A DNA stretch of 64,000 bases from Sequoia sempervirens (GCA_007258455.2 VDFB02193867.1:565581921-565645920); one strand, 5' to 3'. Positions 22,753 to 34,670 are shown, counted from the stretch's first letter. Notes: generated from the letters alone by a model not told the origin. A program made the numbers and translations.

Positions 22753-24369
22753 TGTGCCATAGAAACTTGGACTCTCTTGAGAAAAGAGACAATTTCATGC
22801 ATAATTGGACCCACTTTTGAGTCCCTTTACATCATTTACCCTTCAAAATAGCATTTATAGGCCCCTTAGACCCATTAATTTTGATCTAGACGTCCGTTTT
22901 ACTTCAAAAATCACACAAAACCCAACAAACAACATTTAATTATCTCATAGCCCAAAAACCCACCTTCAAACAATAGTAGTGGGACCCATTCGCCACCTTG
23001 GGTGAATGAGTTCCCTCTGGTGGGACCCATTCGCCAAAGGTGGCAAATCATTCCCCTTTTAGGGAAAATTCAAATTTAAGTGGGGATTTAATCAATTTAA
23101 CTTTAATTTCTAGTGAATGTCGGCCTCTTAGGTCTAATTAATGGGAAAATAAGGAGTTGTTGCTTATAAATACTTATCATTATTCATTTTTCACATCTTT
23201 TTGTCAGTTTTCAAGAGCAATTTATAGAGTCAAGTCTTCTACCACAAGTTCATGAGAAAAAGTGGAAGTTTTAGGGCAGCAAACTAGGGTTTTTGTAGGT
23301 CTTGAAGCTCAATATTTTTATAGAGATTCAAAATTGCAAAGGGTTGATGATGGATGCGTATGGTGAATCATGAAGAAATCTAGGGTGAGGAGGTGCAACT
23401 AGCCACTAAATCACACCTAAGGACTTAGTTTCCTATTGATTCCATCTTCCATTTTCACTCTATCCTTAGAATAATATTTTCATCTTATTTGTTTATCATT
23501 TCAATGTCATTCCATTCCTCTTTTTCATGTGTTGTAAGGTTTCTAGGGTTGGGATCTTGCATCATATAAATCATTCTTGCATGTCTTATTCTAGATCAAT
23601 ACAATAGGGTTTTTGTCATGATTTAGACTTTCTTAGTCTTTAACACATCCAAGGCTAGGGTTTATGCATTTATTTTCTCTATTTAAGGTTTAATTACCCA
23701 ACTAAGGGTTTGACCAAGGAAAACCCCCTATTAGACAAAAAATTTTAAGTTGTTTTGTAGGAATTTCTTGAGATTTGAAATCGAGTTTTTGTCAGAAATT
23801 GTTGTACAGGTGTCAAGGTGCAAGACAAAGTTTTAAAATTGTAGAAATCAGAAAGTGGACTGATTCACCATGCATGGAAAATGAGTCCCTCCTGAGGTGT
23901 AGATTTGAGTTAGATACAGATCCAGATCCCCGACTGTCAGAAAATAGAGTCTATGCAAAAAAGTCCTAATTTGGGACTGGTTTTCCCAAGGTGGCGAATG
24001 AGTCCCAGTCAGCCCAAGTTCAAGTTTCATCAGCTTTCCAGATTTTTTTCCAGTATTTTATAGTTTACCAAGTGCATTCATTCTAAAAAACAGTATTCCA
24101 TTTAGTCTGATTTGCATTTTTGTTCATTCTTTAAAGTTTCTTTGCAAACAACACTGTGTTTTCAAACATAGCTTAGATTGTAGTCTTATTTTCATATTCA
24201 GTCATTTAAATCATTTAGTTGCATTTATTTTAATTCAATTAGATTAGATAACATTTCACATAACATTATTTGAATGAATCCTATATTATTTTTGGCCTAA
24301 CTCTCTCCTTTTAGGTGGAAAACCCTAGAAGATTAAGAGAACTCCTAAGAGCAAAAAATTGACGGTTCA
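22753..24369 (+). repeat. 3' LTR of gypsy A
   Basis: 1617 bp, collinear with the 5' LTR. Carries hairpin modules at 22,981-23,013, 23,022-23,054, 23,857-23,889 and 23,973-24,006 and the TATA box at 23,165-23,172. Followed by gtaac, the right target duplication. Confidence 0.93.
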
Positions 24370-25175
24370 GTAACCTTAAGAGCTGATCTAGAAAAGGTGA
24401 AAGCACATGAAGAAAGGTATGAGAAAAGTTCTACAATGCTTGATGAGTTGATTAAATCTTAGAAACCTGCTAAAGACAAAAGTGGTCTAGGATTTGAAGG
24501 ACAAAGCTCAAAAACTAAACGAATTCTCAACAAAGTGGAAAATCAAAGGAAACTTCAAAGAAATTCTTATAAAAGCAAGGACTAAAGGATCAATACCAGA
24601 AGGATTCCCATCTGACAACCTAATGCTCAAAGGTATCCATCTTTTAATGGTTTTTGTTTCTCATGCAATAAATTCAGACATAGAGCAACATAATGTAGAA
24701 GTAGGATGAACCAGAATAGAATAAGTCAGAATGTTGGAGTCTTTGCTAGATAATGCTATGTTTGCAACAAGTTTGGAAATAGAGCTACCAAATGTAGAAG
24801 TCAGATGATGATGAATTGGTTTATTACCAGTAGAAGAATTCAGTCTTTTTAAGGCTACTATTACACATTCAACATCTTTGGGCACAAGGCTAATCAGTGC
24901 AGGTCAAGGATGAATACCAACTCTCTTGATCAAGGATATGTTGTGTGCCACACCTACAACAAACTAGTACATATATCTCAAAATTTTCTAGGAGAAACGT
25001 TGGGAAGAAATTGAATCTAGAACAGAAGAACAAGCCTGTGAACAAGGTAGATCTCAAAGAAGTAAGGAAAGAAATGGCAAAAAGTTGGAGAATGAAGGAA
25101 GAACCTAAGAAGAAGGACAATTCAAATGATCCTATATCTACATCCGATGCAAATACCTCTTCTAAGAACTAAAAT
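24370..25175 (+). pseudogene. Copia gag relic, second part, with CCHC zinc knuckles
   Basis: Continues the gag frame broken by gypsy A: ADLEKVKAHEERYEKSSTML, DELIKS-KPAKDKSGLGFEG. A cluster of retroviral-type zinc knuckles (CX2CX4HX4C) follows: CFSCNKFRHRAT-C near 24,656 and CYVCNKFGNRATKC near 24,757. A decayed GHKANQC copy lies near 24,885 and a further decayed one near 24,945. The knuckles bind RNA during packaging. At least three and probably four units is more than the single knuckle of most copia gags. The ORF ends with a Lys-rich tail (25,080-25,172) just before ggggga. Confidence 0.8.
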
Positions 25176-25635
25176 TTGTAATGGCTTTAGGGGGAGTAGT
25201 CACAAAATAATCTAACAAGCCCCCGATATATGAGGTGTCTTGTGATGACACAAGGACAACTAATGTGAATCTCTATTTTGATGGCTTTGAAGGAAATTTT
25301 GGCAAAAATCAAGAAAATCAGTAGAACTGTAGAGGTCTTCTTGGTTTACAGTGTATTTTACAAAGCAGTTGATAGCTTTAAAGTGGAAAAGTAATAAATG
25401 CAAAACTAGGGAAAACTAGTAAATAATAAAGCAATCGACTAAGTTAAAGAAAAGAACATTTGCAAAAATTGGGAGAAGTAGTGTAAGTTGAAGTAAGAAT
25501 GAAAGTGACTCAAAGTACCGTACATCGAAACCCTATTTCTCAACAAGTAAAAAGGTATTCTTTGTTATCGAAATTCTGTGTTTTTCAAAATTGAAGGAAC
25601 TCTTTGCTAAGATAATTCAAGTTTGTTTGGGAAAT

Positions 25636-28600
25636 ATGGCCACTCCTACTATTGTGGAAATTTCTGAGAGGCCCTAACCAAATTTTAGAAGATGTTCATG
25701 GAAAGTATATGAAAATGATCGAATGGGTGCATTCTTGCACATTCTGAGTCATGTGTTACCCATCGAAGATCCAATAATATACATTCATGGGAAGCTCAAA
25801 GAATTCAATCACCAAGAGTTGAAGGATTTGTGGGATAATGAGTTGACTGATGAATTGATGCTTAAGGTGGAGTATGAAAACCTAGTTCAAATGAAGATGA
25901 ATGTTTGGAACTGGTTTCCAAAATTTTCTAGTGAGAGTGAGGTATTTAATTTGTTAGGATGGCCCTCAGTAGGGTTCATAGTAATCTTGTGTGGATAAAT
26001 GAAGCAAGGATTATCAATAAGGAGGAAATTCATGTTGTGACTGGTCTTTGTGACACTGGTGCCATTCTAGTTCTAAAAGCAGTGAAAAATAATGAGGTGA
26101 GAAGGCTAACTAGTGCCAAGTTTGACGAGAGAGTCTTGACCACGAAGTCTATCACAAACTCCATTGTCAAGTATGCTACCATTATGATTGGAAATGATTT
26201 TGATCTTTGTAAGTTGTTGAGGTTGCAACTTATGGAAAATATAAGTATGACAAAGGTGAAGAGACATGTCTTTAAATTTGGCACTCTTGTTTTTTTGTTA
26301 TTCTATTTCCTAAGGGAGTTACCTAGAAGAAAGAACAAAATTAAAATGGGATAACACTAGGCCGGTTGCTCATCAGATTAGTGATTATCTACATAGACTA
26401 GGATATTTTAGGGCATAAAACAATGCCTTAACTACATTCTTTGCAGTCCTTTAGAATGAAATGCATGAAAGAGACAAGATTCCAAGAAGTTTGGTGAAAA
26501 AGTATGAAAAGGAGATAACATTTCTTATGTCTACAGATGAAAACATCATTGAGGCTGTAGAACCCAAAATTCAATGGATTGAACCTTTGGGATATGAGAT
26601 TAAAGAGAAAATGGAAGAAAGGTAAATTGATATTCTATTGGCTAGTCCTAACCACCCCTCTCTATCTAGATTAGGTACATATGAGGAGAAATCTGCTGAA
26701 ATTCACTTGGAAGCTACAACACCTAAATGAAGAAAGAAGATTGAATCTTTCTTTCAAGATCAAACATATGCTAAAGATTATGTTGTATAGTTGAAGGAGG
26801 CTCTTGATAAAAGGAAAGCTAAAACTACTGAACAATCCTTTGGACCTTGAAAATTAGGAAGGCTATCATCTAGTGTTACATCAACACCTATTTCCAGCTC
26901 TTCCACCCCTAGTAGTGCTAATATTGAGAAAGGGAAAAGAAGAGAACAAAGTATCCCTACATCTATTGATGTTGCTACCCCTACTGGTCCCAGTACTAGG
27001 GCATCTAAGAAGGACACACCTGCTACTGTACCATCTATTTCTTGGAGAGGAAGAAGAAGAGTGAAAGAAAAAGCTCACATGAAAAGGAATTTGAGTGATG
27101 TTATTGAAGAAGAAATCGAGCTTGGTCTAGAAGAAGAGAACTAGTTGAAAATAAATAGAAGAGGTAGTACCTCTGGTGAAGGAGTCAAAATTAGTATCGA
27201 GATCTCCATTGATGAGGAAACAAAGATAGAGGAGGATTCCTACTAAATTCATGTACACGCCAAGGATAATGAAGAAGGCTCATCTAACCCTGTGGAGAAC
27301 ATGCCCGGTTATCCTCCAGTAAGATATCATCCACCCTTGGTTCTCAAAACCTTAGTGAATAATATGATTGATAATGATCTTATGCCAAATGTTGAGTTAT
27401 ATGATGAAGTCAATGATGAAGGAAAATAAACCATCATAAATGCTTTTGCTTAGTACATAGTTATCTGTAACATAAACATGGATACCATACAGTCAAAAGT
27501 TACTAAAAATGTGTGGAAAGAGTTAGTGCTTAGAAGGTAGGAAGCTTTAAACGTAAAAAAAACAAGATGAGAAGTGAAGTCGTAAAATCTGTTAGCTCTA
27601 CTCACTCAGAGATTGAAGCTGCAAATCTATTGAAAGAATGTTCTACACTGTTCAGAGTCAAGCAAAGAGTTAACATGTTAATGACTAAAAAAGAAGACTA
27701 TGTTGAAAAAGTAAGGCAAGAAATTCATGATGTGATTGGGAAATTAGCAAGGAGCTATGGGACAAGAACCAATTCTTTGTGTCACATTGCTCAGACTCAA
27801 GAACCTGCTTCAGTTGCAAAATAATGGATAATCCTATCTTGGAAACTATTGATGAGACACTTGGTGCTTTGAAGACCCCTGCCCCTTAGATGGACATAGA
27901 AGAAACTACCAGTAAGCGGTCTGATGATCATCATAAGGATCAATCTGGTGAAAAGAGAGAAGAACATCAAGAATCCAATAGGAACAGAGAAGAGGAAAAC
28001 AAAGTTGAAAATGAAGGAATTAGAGACAAAGAAAATGATAAAGACAAGGATGATGAGGATAGAAGGAAGGAAGAAAATAGAAAACCATCTAGTGATGAAA
28101 AATAAGAAGAAAAAAGAAGAGGAAGAAGAAAAGAAGAAAGATGAAGATAAGCAAGTCATTTTAGTTGAAGGTGAAATTTGCAAAGTCCTTGAACCATCAA
28201 AGCCATCTAGAGAGTCATCCAGAAGTACTCTTAAAGGTCTTCTTTCAAGACAATCTATAATCCAAACTGTGTTCCCACCTCAGCTACTTAAGTTGCCATC
28301 TCACCCAGGTTATGTGGATTTGAAAAAGATCACACCTAATGATAGAATAAAGCTAAGTAACACTTTTCTTTGCTATGTCACATAGGAGGCTACAAAGTCA
28401 TATCAAAGAGGAAATGAGTTGATAAATGAAGCTATCAAAGCTCTACAAGAGACAACCCCCGGTGTTACTCCATACAACTCTTTAGCTTCGATTGAAAATT
28501 TGAGGCTTATTGTTGATTATGTTAAAGAGTACACATTCGATCTTAAGATGCAGACCACAAGAGAAGTAGAGTTGAATCTGCTAGAGAAAAGATTGATGTT

Positions 28601-29128
28601 TCTACAAGATAAGTGTACTATTGCACACGTGAAAAAGCTTTGTAAACTTTGAAAGAGGTAAGAGAATGTAATGAAGAAGCCCAACTACTATTTGTTTACT
28701 GCATGAAATGGCTGAAAGCCACTTGAGTTATCAAGGATCTAATGGACTTAATTGAGTCTCAACTTGTTGATGCCTCCAGAGATTATAAGATTGCCAGTGA
28801 TAGAAACTATACTAGGTGGGTTTTTGTTGCAGATCTTCAAAACATGTTTTTCATCCTACAGAGGCAGAAGGAAGAGGCTATGAGGTGGTATGCCCATCTT
28901 GGAGATCTGGTCATGTCTAGACATGTTACTATATCAAATGAACTGATGGTAACATAAAAATTTGAGAAAATGAACATTGCGCCATCCACTTTGGAAGAAG
29001 GAGAAGAATGCCTGGCGGAAATAGAATCTTTGCATAAAACACTTTCCAAGGAAAAAGGAGTCTGGGATGATGAAAAACCTACTTGGGAAGTGATTCTCAA
29101 AGAGTTACAAGGTGCCCTTAGTTCCTGA
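25636..29128 (+). pseudogene. Second long ORF of the copia element, unknown function
   Basis: About 3.5 kb with low stop density, reconstructable in pieces from ATG 25,636 to stop 29,128, with frameshifts near 25,980 and 26,350 and several later. The N-terminal third looks globular (DPIIYIHGKLKEFNHQELKD, NVWNWFPKFSSESEVFNLLG, WINEARIINKEEIHVVTGL). The middle is Ser/Thr/Pro-rich with a basic RRRVKEK patch. Then comes a highly charged K/E/D segment (27,890-28,180), and the C-terminal third is helical and coiled-coil-like (LVDASRDYKIASDRNY). It replaces pol. I do not recognise it, and none of the copia pol motifs (GKGS, DXG, YVDD, HHCC) is present. Function unknown. Confidence 0.6.
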
Positions 29129-29296
29129 ATTTGAAGTGTTTCCCCATCCTTTGTCCTTGATGTCAAAGGGGGAGAGGAGAAGAGGAGAAGATGAGATAAA
29201 ATATGTTATGTTTATTTTTGTACATATGTTAGGGGGAGTTGAGCATAATTTATGTTTTGGAGCTAGTCTCATTTTGGCATATGTTGCCATCAATGA

Positions 29297-29308
29297 CAAA
29301 AGGGGAGA
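29297..29308 (+). promoter_or_regulatory. Polypurine tract of the outer copia element
   Basis: acaaaaggggaga-type tract directly before the 3' LTR, preceded by gccatcaatgac, a common context in plant copia elements. Confidence 0.85.
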
Positions 29309-30230
29309 TGGTTGGAAGAATGAAGAAGGTGATCTCTGAGTTTGTTGTCATTGATGCCAACATTGGTTGGTAATTGACTATGTAATCTATGCGTCCATAC
29401 TGATCTAGTATCTTGATCCATAAATCTTCACAGTAAAAGGGAATTCAATGAGTTTTTGATATGTTGATCAGGAATGTTAGTTACAGGTATAAACGAGTCT
29501 TCAACATGTTTTTGTGATCCGGTTGAGCTATCCTAATGATAGAATTTTGGTATTCTTTTGGCCAACAAGGTTTATCTTTTGTGTGTTCCCTTTTAGGTCC
29601 AGGTTGACCTAACGTTTGTATAACACATTTTTTTTGTGTGTCAAAAGGAATTTTGTATTAATTCGACAAGACTTTTGTATTTTGAGTGTTCCCTCAATAA
29701 GGTCAGCCTAATTGATAAAGGAAGTTATGGTTGTGTATATATTTATGATGGACAAGCGGTGAAGAGATATATAAAATTATATGGAGGATGATGTGTGAAT
29801 GACACAGAAAGGTTGATAGTGCGAAGTTTCTAACAGTAATTGTACACCAACAAGCAGAGCAGAATTTTGATATTTTTAGAGCATAGCCAGAACTATCTTC
29901 AACACTTTGTAGGTGCATTTCTCCAGTTCATTTTGGCAGTGAGCCACATTTTTTATTCAAGTTGTGAGCCTTTTCAAGGATAGTGAGTCTTGGTAGTGAG
30001 CCCTATAATATCTTATATCTGGTTATAATATATTGTGAGCTAATCCTCGCCGTGGTTTTTCCCATTTTGTGTTTTCCACGTAAAAAACTTGGCGTCAATG
30101 TGTTATGATCTCCTTTATGTTTTGGTTCACTATTGCAATTAGATGTGGATTGTTAATTGGATAGTTAATAATTAATTTGGCTAGCGGAATACTGATTCAA
30201 CCCTCCTCTTAGTATTCAGTATACTCAACA
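29309..30230 (+). repeat. 3' LTR of outer copia element
   Basis: 922 bp, starts tggttggaag (one extra g compared with the 5' LTR) and ends actcaaca. Followed by tagct, the probable right target duplication. Confidence 0.92.
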
Positions 30231-30963
30231 TAGCTAAATGATTGGGTTAAAGTTATTAACTTGCATAGGAAGATTTAACAAATGTTTCTCTTATGTCATT
30301 CATTAATTATATTGATTAGCTCCCTTTTTATACTCTAATAAGGAACATAGATTTTCAAAGTGGTAGATTTCCAAAATAACTTATAATGTAGTTACTTTTA
30401 TTTGTATGTAGAAAATAAACAATAGATTAAATACATATTTTTTCTTTATAGAAAATATGCAAATGCATCATAACACGCTTTCTTTATGGCTCAGTAATGA
30501 CTAAGCCACTACCAAGCCATAAGGTGAGTGTGTTATATGCAATATGGAACAAGAAGTGGTTTTAGCCAAATTTTTCTCCCTCATTTTTTTGCACACAACC
30601 CTATGTCAAATTCACAATTGTAAAGACAATGGCAACCACTTCTAGAATTGTTGAAATAAACTTTTTACTTTTAAAATTAAAATGCTAGTTTGGGGTCAAA
30701 TTTACTTTTGTTTGTGACCATTTTTTGCCAATTGAAGGGATAAAAAAAAATTCGTTTGACCCTTGATGTTGTATGAACGACATAAGCCTATTTCACTTTA
30801 GATGATTTAATTATCACACCCTAGAGCTTTCAATTTACCACTTGAATGGATAATGAAGGGGTATCTTATCAATGTATATGCATTGCATAGACATTCTAAT
30901 AAGATTTTATTAATTGTGTATACAACTCGTTAAACACTTGACAATTAATTTGAAATTCTTCAG
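30231..30963 (+). other. Intergenic DNA, nothing recognised
   Basis: AT-rich sequence directly right of the copia element. No repeat family or gene recognised. The last bases, gaaattcttcag, could be a splice acceptor for the possible exon that follows. Confidence 0.5.
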
Positions 30964-31323
30964 GAAATTTCTATGATTTCAAGGGTAAGGAATAATACAT
31001 ATAAGCTACCTACGAACACAAAGATAGGGATGGCCAATTATACCAAATCCATTTATAATAAAAGAATCCAGAGAAAGTTGAAAATAAAAAATGAACAAAC
31101 TAAGCCCTCTTTGTTGTCTCCTAAGGCTTGTCAAGAACAAAAGGAAACTCATAACTCTCATCCTCCACCAAAAGAAAAGCAAGAGAATGATAACCCATAT
31201 CCTTTGTATGTTCCAAAGCATAGAAAGTTCCATCTCTATCCTAAGAAGCCAAAGTAGAAGGCTCAATTCGACGATAATATTACTATATCTTCTAAAGATA
31301 TGACACCAATTATTGATTTTGAG
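30964..31323 (+). pseudogene. Possible exon of an unknown gene
   Basis: A 360-base segment between a plausible acceptor (ttcttcag) and donor (gag|gtatct), open in one frame except for a TAG at 31,255-31,257. It encodes a basic, Pro/Lys-rich stretch (MISRVRNNTYKLPTNTKIGM; then LYVPKHRKFHLYPKKPK) and, after the stop, an acidic end (DDNITISSKDMTPIIDFE). Both ends are phase 0. Composition differs from the AT-rich surroundings. No family recognised; it may be a relic or chance. Confidence 0.3.
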
Positions 31324-32288
31324 GTATCTATTTGGTCTTTACTAATATTTATATACTATTGACAAATCATCATTCAACATCTGTTATATAATTGTTCAAA
31401 TAAATTATTTCACTATTCTATATTCAATTTTCAAAACATTATTTATTTAAGTACTTTTATCATTCCTATATTGATGTTATTTAATTACCCTAAACTTATT
31501 TTAAAGAGATTTTATTTCTCTATTTAAATAAAGGGTTATTTTATTTTCCTTTAAAATAGAAGTAATAAACTCTCTATTTTTAATATTATCTAAGAATTTT
31601 GTTGCTTATAAGATATATTTTATCATTGCTTTTAATGTATAACCTCATTTCACATTGTATGTTCACATTCATTTAACTTGAAGTAAAGAATTCATGCTTT
31701 CCGTTCACATTTAGCTAAGGTGTAAGATAATATGAACGTAAAGCAAAGGAATCTTAGTTTTACATTCTATATATTTATATTTGACTAAGATTGGTTAATA
31801 GAGAGTACAGTTCTAAGTCACGAAACTTTCACTTTCTGATCTCGACAAACGTACTGAACTCTCAGACTCAAACCCACGCAATCCATGCCCTTTTCCCCCA
31901 GGGCCCCAATTCAAGTCTTCTACGGAGGAAAGTTGGAAGCAGCATACGTTACAGAAGAATTAAATGATATAAACATGACCCGACAAGTGACAGACGAAAA
32001 TACAGACTTGAATATATGTAGATGCGACTGTTCTCGTTTGTTGGGTGGGCAACGGCCATCAATCCATGTGCAATGGTGCTTCACTTACACAATGTAATCC
32101 AACTTTGCACAGACAACAGTGCAGTCAATTGCGTGTTGCCGGCTCGGAAGCTACTTACACTATTTTTAATTTAAGAAGTTTCTGAATTGATTTCTGTGGT
32201 TAACTGTAACAATCGCGTGTAGTCATTGTACACAAAAGTCGATGGATGTTTGACAAAGCCATTCATACATAGAAAATACTTTTGAATT
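31324..32288 (+). other. Intergenic DNA with one 70-codon ORF
   Basis: AT-rich to 31,800, then more balanced. A 70-codon open frame at 31,885-32,097 (begins MPFSPRAPIQVFYGG) has higher GC than its surroundings but no recognisable domain or splice context. Confidence 0.35.
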
Positions 32289-32466
32289 AATAGGATAAAG
32301 GATGGTAAGAACGCTTTTGGTTTAAACTGTGTGAAAGTGTGCTTTCAAGTGCAAGTTAATTCTAGATTGTATAGACGTTTTGGATCATACACCATGATCC
32401 ATCATCAGGATCATAAACTGTGTGTGCTTTTCTAAATCAGAAGCGTTCTTACTATTCTTTAAGAGG
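32289..32466. mobile_element. MITE-like foldback element
   Basis: Terminal inverted repeats of roughly 28-33 bases: ataaaggatggtaagaacgc... on the left (32,289-32,323) and its near reverse complement ending gcgttcttactattcttta on the right (32,434-32,466). The 110-base interior also has a nested foldback around ggatcat/atgatcc. About 178 bp in all, no coding capacity. No clear target duplication, so superfamily is undetermined. Confidence 0.55.
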
Positions 32467-32600
32467 TGGGACTTCTTGCGGGCGGGGGATCTCACCCGTA
32501 GGGGACTAGTCTTGCCCTAGCTTGCCTCAGGTACCCAAGGTAAGGGCTGCTGGGCCGCTAGGCTGAGTCGCTAGGCTGGGTCGCGGGGACACCCTTGTAG
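32467..32600. other. GC-rich island with 3x13-bp tandem repeat
   Basis: A block of strongly higher GC in AT-rich DNA, abutting the foldback. Positions 32,550-32,588 contain three 13-base units: ctgggccgctagg, ctgagtcgctagg, ctgggtcgcgggg. No ORF. Not rRNA or tRNA as far as I can recognise; possibly a fragment of another short element. Confidence 0.5.
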
Positions 32601-33828
32601 TATAAAAACAAAAAGGATGTCTGAATTTTATATTTTTTGGAGGTAGAGGTAATCAATTAATTATTCACAATTTAATTTCTGATATGATTGTGATAATCAC
32701 GTGAGGAAAACATGGACCAAATAAATATTAGACTACGGGAGCTTGTTTCTTAGTCTTAATACTTGTCTTTTAGACAAATATTCTTGATATTAGTTGTATT
32801 TGTTTATTAAAATTAAAATGTAAAATTTTAATTAAAAATATTTTATAAATAAATTATTAATAATCTGACGGGTAATATCTTTTGTATTCTATTGTGATTG
32901 GCTAGTATATTTTATATCTGATTACAATCTTCACATACATCGAAAATAGTAATTATTATTCCAATTTCTATACAAAACAAAAATTTAATCATAGCTGAAA
33001 ACCTTGCCATTGTTGATATTTTTTTCCTCTGCAAACTCCAAAGCGCGCAGCCAGCTTATTTATACACGAGAAATGAGAACAAAATAAATATATTGGAAAT
33101 TTGGATTGCGATCTGCTAACTACTACTGATAATAATTTCATAAAATATTTAAAAAGCCAGTTGGATTGGATTGACCAATGTGTACAAATTGGTCGTTCAC
33201 AGCACCTAGCCATGTGGCAGATACGTGTTATTGATGCCCGATTATGGCGGAAGGCATTCTTTATTTCTCCAGCCTTCTTGTACAGCAGCATTTGGTCCAG
33301 GTTCTTACTATAGAAGATCGAACGAGGTCAACTTCCATGTGGAAACTTGGGCGATTATAGCGGCAAACAAGTAAAGCTAATGGTTTCTAATGAAACGGTT
33401 AAGTCATTGACAAGCACATACACCAAACAAGTATTCGATATTTAAATTTACAATTTCTTTTTTCTTTTAAAGTTAGGAATGGGTTGTCGGGCTGCAAGCT
33501 GATCAGCTAACAACTAAATCAGAATAGTATATATATATAAAAGTTTTATTGTTCAATTTTATATTCATATTTAAAAAAAAATAAAATAAAATGGGTGGAA
33601 TAGAATCACATTCTAAAGTTAATATAAACTAAAAGTCAATAATAATAATTTTTTTAATTGTATATTAATCGTAATAAATAGAAAACTTAAGAAACAAGAA
33701 AAATAAATATAATAGGAGGTAGATCATAATCTTCATGTTTGCCTCACCTTATCGACAATTCATAACCATTAGAGGGGATCTCGACCCATGTTAGCAGCAT
33801 CCTCATTAGTTTACTCTTTGTGAGCATC
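32601..33828. other. Intergenic DNA, nothing supported
   Basis: AT-rich. A stretch of more balanced composition (33,000-33,300) is open on both strands (minus 33,291-32,989) but neither translation resembles a known domain. Confidence 0.45.
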
Positions 33829-33914
33829 ATTTAGAGAAGTTTTATCATTTGTGATTGGAGAAATAGCTAATGCCAATGTAAGAAATTTAAAATTGTATTT
33901 CTATAAGGTTGTCA

Positions 33915-34455
33915 AGTAGTGAATACTAAAAGTGCCAATAGTTATCTAAAATAGGGAAGAGAAAAATTCCACTATTAGTAGAGAAGATATAGAGTAAATA
34001 AAGCATAAGGTCCATTATTAGTAGAGGAGATGTAGAGTTAATAAAGCATTTAGAGAAGATTTATCATTTGTGACTAGAGAAATAACTAATACCAATCTAA
34101 CAAAATTTACAATTGTATTTCTATAAGGTTGTGAAGTAGTGAAAGGATAACAAGAGTGCAGTGATAGTCCTTAAGGTCTTCATTATAATGGAAGAGAGCC
34201 ATGAGAGCCATCAAAATGTTGAGAATAATGGTTGCATCCCTATTATCCTTAGGAGGGGATTAGCACCTCTAATGAGGAGAGGTTTGAGGGACCTAAGAAA
34301 CTATGCAAGGATCATTACCTAAGCAATATAGAAATAATTACAAATAACCAAGCTCTAGTGAAACCTTGGTGTCTTGTACTTGGATCTTCAAAAGAATATT
34401 GGAATGAATCTTACATATAGTATGCTTATCAATAGAAGGTCCAAAAGAAAGAGTT
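33915..34455 (+). repeat. Direct repeat R, copy 1 (~540 bp)
   Basis: Aligns over its length with 35,251-35,787 (starts tgaatactaaaagtg, ends gaaggtccaaaagaaaga). A 95-base subunit beginning catttagagaag occurs three times in all: 33,829-33,923, 34,047-34,143 and 35,378-35,470. No tg...ca ends, primer site or purine tract, so not a normal LTR pair. Confidence 0.85.
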
Positions 34456-34670
34456 GAATTTAGTATTATGGGTAACTGGTAGTCACAAACTTAGTTGTGT
34501 TTGGATCTCATATTAAGATATAGTTTGGAGTGTATTATTTCTAATAAGGAGCATTGTATTGTATTACTACCTTATGGGTTTGATCTATTTTTTAAATACA
34601 CTAAAGTACACTTCTATTATTGATTTTTACATCTATTTTATTATTTGATTAATTCTATATTTCTATGTAG

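Larger units (their letters stand above)
2619..24369 (+). mobile_element. Ty3/gypsy Tat-lineage LTR retrotransposon 'A', nested in copia gag
   Basis: Two 1617-bp LTRs (2619-4235, 22,753-24,369) begin tgtgc and end ggttca. The insertion is flanked by gtaat (2614-2618) and gtaac (24,370-24,374). Without nested element B it is about 11.6 kb. Order on the plus strand: gag-like repeats, aspartic protease, G-patch-like segment, RT, RNase H, a second archaeal-type RNase H, and the integrase zinc finger. A PMD gene follows on the minus strand. The second RNase H and the extra antisense gene are Tat/Ogre hallmarks. Numerous stops and a lost integrase core make it dead. LTRs differ by about 10% by eye. 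Confidence 0.92.
1281..30230 (+). mobile_element. Copia-type LTR retrotransposon, outer element of a three-level nest
   Basis: Paired LTRs (1281-2219 and 29,309-30,230), an initiator-Met tRNA primer site after the 5' LTR and a purine tract before the 3' LTR define the element. Flanks tagtt (1276-1280) and tagct (30,231-30,235) look like a 5-bp target duplication with one transition. Without the nested gypsy insertion the element is about 7.2 kb. The interior holds a partial gag with several CCHC knuckles and a 3.5-kb second ORF. I find no copia protease, integrase, reverse transcriptase or RNase H, so it was probably mobilised in trans, like the TR-GAG class of gag-only LTR elements. LTRs differ by roughly 14% by eye, so it is old. 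Confidence 0.9.

Noticed and set aside
28837..29166. 109-codon minus-strand ORF
   Set aside because: Antisense shadow of the coding-like second ORF of the copia element.
32467..32600. GC-rich block as rRNA or tRNA
   Set aside because: No recognisable rRNA motif or cloverleaf; the repeats are 13-base tandem units.
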